A DNA stretch of 8,661 bases from Sphingobacteriaceae bacterium (GTDB lineage Bacteria > Bacteroidota > Bacteroidia > B-17B0 > Aurantibacillaceae), in NCBI GenBank assembly GCA_023251695.1, contig JAHEYE010000138.1, positions 1-8,661 of the forward strand. The letters are read 5' to 3'. The translations under genes and the position numbers were made by a program. This document shows, one piece after another, positions 6,611-8,661 of the stretch. The stretch's first letter is position 1. Every line of letters starts with the position of its first letter. The notes beneath the pieces are model-generated. The model made no database searches, was not told where the DNA came from, and saw nothing but the letters and a program-made list of their open reading frames with translations.

Positions 6611-8263
6611 CTATTCAACAGGAACTTCCTTTTTAACCCTTTTCAGATTCAGGAGGTTCATCGGATTAGTGGTTAAACCTTTGATGCTATGGCCTACTAA
6701 CCGTATCACCTGGGCGTAATACAACGGAATAACCGGGGCATCATCAATTAGCATTTGATCCATTTGCTGATAAAGGCTTGTCTTTGCACTATCGCCCGTT
6801 TCGTGCAATGCTTTTTCGAAAAGGGCATCAAAATCTGTATTTTTATAATGCGTAAAATTAAATCCTGCGGGTGAGAAATTTTTACTGTAAAACAAGCTCA
6901 TGAAATTTTCCTCATCCGCGTAATCACCAATCCATGATTTTCTGAACATGTTGTATTCGCAGGCAGCAACAGCTTGTCGCAATACTGAAGGCTTATCTAT
7001 ACTGATCTTTAATTTAATGTTGTTCTCGCCTAATTGCGATTGGATAAATTCAACCTGCTCCGGGTTATTATCAACGGTGTGCAAAGTAATCTCAGGTAAA
7101 CCTTTGCCATCAGGGAAACCCGCTTCCAATAATAATTGACGAACCTTGTCAGGATCGTAAGAATAGCCTTTTACTTTAACAGGATCATACGCCTTTAAAC
7201 CGGGCGGGATAAAGCCGGCCGTAGCAGGTGACCCTGTATTATTCATCAGGAATTTGATCATCTTTTCACGATCGAACGCATAATTTATTGCTTTTCTTAC
7301 TGCCTTTAATCTAAGCGGCGATATCTTAACGGATTCGATATTCTCATCAATTAAAATACCAATGTAATCCGTTTTCAAGAAATTTTGTTTTTGCAAGTAG
7401 AATTTTTTAGCGTAAGTGTTATTTAAGTTTCCGCTTTTATCCAATACTTCATTTATATTAAATGCGTCCACTCCACTTAACATATCGAACTTCCCGCTTA
7501 ATAATTCCATGAATGCAGTTTCTTTATCTTTTGCAAATGAAATGGATACTGCATCCAAATAAGGAAGACGCACGCCCTTTTCATCCTTCTCGAAATAATT
7601 TTCGTTCTTCACCATAATTAATTTAGCCCCTTCTTCCCACATCTTAAATTTGAATGGACCGGTACCAACCGGATTCCTTCTGAAGTCTTGCTGGTATTTA
7701 TCAATGGCCTCATAAGGCACTACCGAAAAATATTTCATGGTTAAGATATTTAAGAAAGCACTGAAGGGTTCTCTCAAATAAATTTCAAAAACTGAATCGT
7801 TAATCGCATCAAAACCTTTATAACCGGTTTTTTCGGTACGATCCACGTAAGTCAGTAAACTCACTGCACTACTGACACGGCTATCATACAAACGGTTGAG
7901 AGAGATCTCAAAATCTTTCGCAGTTACTTTTCGTCCCTTACCGCCTTCAAAACAGGGATTATCATGAAAATAAACATCGTTGCGTAATAAAAACGTATAC
8001 TTCAATCCATCTTCGCTTATTTTAAATGTATGCGCAATACAAGGAATCACATTCAGTTCATCATCGGTTTGAACAAGACCGTTGAATAATTGATTAACAG
8101 CCCCGATGTTTTCGAAACTACTTGACGCAGCCGGGTCCAGGGAAGTGATCCCGTTCATCTCGTTCGTGTTAAAAACAGTTTTTGAATTATTCTCGTTGTG
8201 ACCGCCGCCGCATGAAAAAGCCAACAGGCCACATACGACAATAAATGTGAAATAATTACGCAT
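6611..8263 (-). CDS. Oligopeptide-type ABC transporter solute-binding lipoprotein (SBP family 5)
   Basis: A 550-residue periplasmic binding protein of the DppA/OppA type. Residues 1-18 are a lipoprotein signal with lipobox LAFSC (14-18) and lipidation at Cys18. The following GGGH lacks the acidic surface-export signal of Bacteroidota lipoproteins, suggesting a periplasm-facing anchor. Family hallmarks: ITSLDPAAS (39-47), GLKYTFLLRNDVYFHD (86-101), VTAKDFEISLNRL (113-125), NPVGTGPFKF (197-206), LRLKAVRKAINYAFDREKM (317-335), YDPDKVRQLLLEAGFPDG (369-386), WIGDYADEENFMSLFYS (444-460) and DDAPVIPLYYA (507-517). The family binds peptides, nickel or other solutes for import; the ligand here is unknown. 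The ATG at 8263 is chosen over a TTG two codons earlier because it directly opens the charged n-region. No permease or ATPase gene is adjacent, so it is an orphan binding protein in this window. Confidence 0.92.
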   Translation of the reverse strand: MRNYFTFIVVCGLLAFSCGGGHNENNSKTVFNTNEMNGITSLDPAASSSFENIGAVNQLFNGLVQTDDELNVIPCIAHTFKISEDGLKYTFLLRNDVYFHDNPCFEGGKGRKVTAKDFEISLNRLYDSRVSSAVSLLTYVDRTEKTGYKGFDAINDSVFEIYLREPFSAFLNILTMKYFSVVPYEAIDKYQQDFRRNPVGTGPFKFKMWEEGAKLIMVKNENYFEKDEKGVRLPYLDAVSISFAKDKETAFMELLSGKFDMLSGVDAFNINEVLDKSGNLNNTYAKKFYLQKQNFLKTDYIGILIDENIESVKISPLRLKAVRKAINYAFDREKMIKFLMNNTGSPATAGFIPPGLKAYDPVKVKGYSYDPDKVRQLLLEAGFPDGKGLPEITLHTVDNNPEQVEFIQSQLGENNIKLKISIDKPSVLRQAVAACEYNMFRKSWIGDYADEENFMSLFYSKNFSPAGFNFTHYKNTDFDALFEKALHETGDSAKTSLYQQMDQMLIDDAPVIPLYYAQVIRLVGHSIKGLTTNPMNLLNLKRVKKEVPVE

Positions 8264-8347
8264 AAACAAATATTAAAAATAGAATGGCGTGTACAGAGCT
8301 GCCCGGCGTACTTTTATACACATAAGGATGTGAAAAGCTGCAGAATG
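8264..8347. other. Intergenic gap between porD and the binding-lipoprotein gene
   Basis: An 84-base spacer, the longest in the window. It contains a short inverted repeat at 8319-8332 (CACAT, loop AAGG, ATGTG) and a locally GC-rich patch at about 8299-8310. The hairpin has only a 5-bp stem and no T-run after it on the minus strand, so it is a poor intrinsic terminator. Near the lipoprotein start the minus strand reads AATATTTG (8274-8267), one mismatch from the -7 box, but it lies only 3 bases before the ATG and would give a leaderless transcript. I see no gene in it. Confidence 0.3.
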
Positions 8348-8661
8348 TTAATTCCCCTGAATTTTGAGGTATTTGGTGGTATTAGCCGGATCAATTTTCA
8401 TCAAAAGTTCGACGGCCTTGCTTTTTTCTTCGGCCGTACCTTGTGAAAAGACATTCACAACCTCAGTTCCTTTGGCATTAAAGAAAATTTGCATGTTAAA
8501 TGAAGCCGGACGGTTGGTGTAAACAGGAACCAATAATTCGAGTGCACTTAAGATGGCAGCCCTTCCTTCGTTGGGCTTCTCACTCATGATGTCGAGTCCG
8601 GTTCTGTGATATTTATAGGTGCAATCCCTTATTCCCTGAAACAAAGGCTGTAATTGGTTTT
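8348..8661 (-). CDS. porD: Type IX secretion-associated protein PorD (DUF4835), C-terminal part
   Basis: The open frame continues without interruption to the right edge (the codons before LFQG read NQLQP), so the gene starts outside the window and about 104 C-terminal residues are seen. A TTG at 8644 is only an internal leucine codon. The visible part matches the end of DUF4835: YKYHRTGLDIM, a GRAAILSALELL helix, RPASFNMQIFFNAKGTEVVNVFS, and the closing MKIDPANTTKYLKIQGN. Proteins of this family are exported in Bacteroidota and are annotated as PorD, required for or associated with T9SS function. This agrees with the T9SS cargo at 547-1683, though the two loci are not otherwise linked. Codirectional with the downstream binding-lipoprotein gene, separated by 84 bases. 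The upstream neighbour is not visible. Identification rests on pattern memory of the conserved C-terminal blocks. Confidence 0.8.
   Translation of the reverse strand, partial: NQLQPLFQGIRDCTYKYHRTGLDIMSEKPNEGRAAILSALELLVPVYTNRPASFNMQIFFNAKGTEVVNVFSQGTAEEKSKAVELLMKIDPANTTKYLKIQGN

Noticed and set aside
8264..8269. TTG start of the binding-lipoprotein gene at 8269.
   Set aside because: The ATG two codons later gives a normal n-region and lipobox distance.
8319..8332. Hairpin CACAT-AAGG-ATGTG, considered as the porD terminator.
   Set aside because: The stem is only 5 bp and is not followed by a T-run on the minus strand.
8642..8644. TTG as the start of a 98-residue small gene at the right end.
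   Set aside because: The frame is open through to the edge and the protein matches only the C-terminal part of DUF4835, so it is a truncated larger gene.
1..8661. CRISPR array, tRNA, insertion sequence, phage or defence genes.
   Set aside because: No direct-repeat array, cloverleaf, transposase motif or terminal inverted repeats were found; coding sequence fills nearly the whole window.

Overview
The window reads as ordinary, tightly packed chromosome of a Bacteroidota bacterium with a type IX secretion system (T9SS). The evidence is a T9SS type A C-terminal sorting domain, a PorD/DUF4835 gene end, a DUF6702 protein, a Bacteroidota-style SpoIIE phosphatase, A-rich leaders without clear Shine-Dalgarno sites, and two exact matches to the Bacteroidota -7 promoter box (TAnnTTTG). 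The base composition is AT-leaning. I cannot place it below phylum with confidence; a free-living Flavobacteriales- or Sphingobacteriales-like lineage is a guess.

Layout from left to right. Positions 1-543 (minus) hold the N-terminal 181 residues of a secreted choice-of-anchor B (LVIVD-type) protein that runs off the left edge. Three bases upstream of it, 547-1683 (minus) encodes a secreted T9SS cargo with a cysteine-rich beta-sandwich module, an Ig/PKD-like module and a sorting domain. The two form an operon, preceded by a -7 box at 1706-1713. Next come a periplasmic M1 metallopeptidase (1734-4076, minus) and a HupE/UreJ-like membrane protein (4073-4663, minus), joined by an ATGA stop/start overlap. 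Divergent from these, with only 26 bases between start codons, is a DUF6702 exported protein (4690-5187, plus). It converges on, and overlaps by 8 bases, a membrane-bound SpoIIE-type PP2C phosphatase (5180-6559, minus), which has its own -7 box at 6581-6588. The right end carries an oligopeptide-type solute-binding lipoprotein (6611-8263, minus) and the C-terminal part of PorD (8348-8661, minus), which enters from the right edge.

Working together: HupE/UreJ-like protein, M1 peptidase and DUF6702 look like one envelope-associated module. The two leftmost genes look like co-translated secreted proteins, at least one exported by T9SS, and PorD is a T9SS-associated factor. The phosphatase and the binding lipoprotein have no visible partners here. 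No gene-free stretch exceeds about 85 bases. I saw no tRNA, rRNA, CRISPR array, insertion sequence or phage gene. Nothing in the window amounts to a clearly undescribed system; the most interesting lead is the HupE/M1/DUF6702 cluster.
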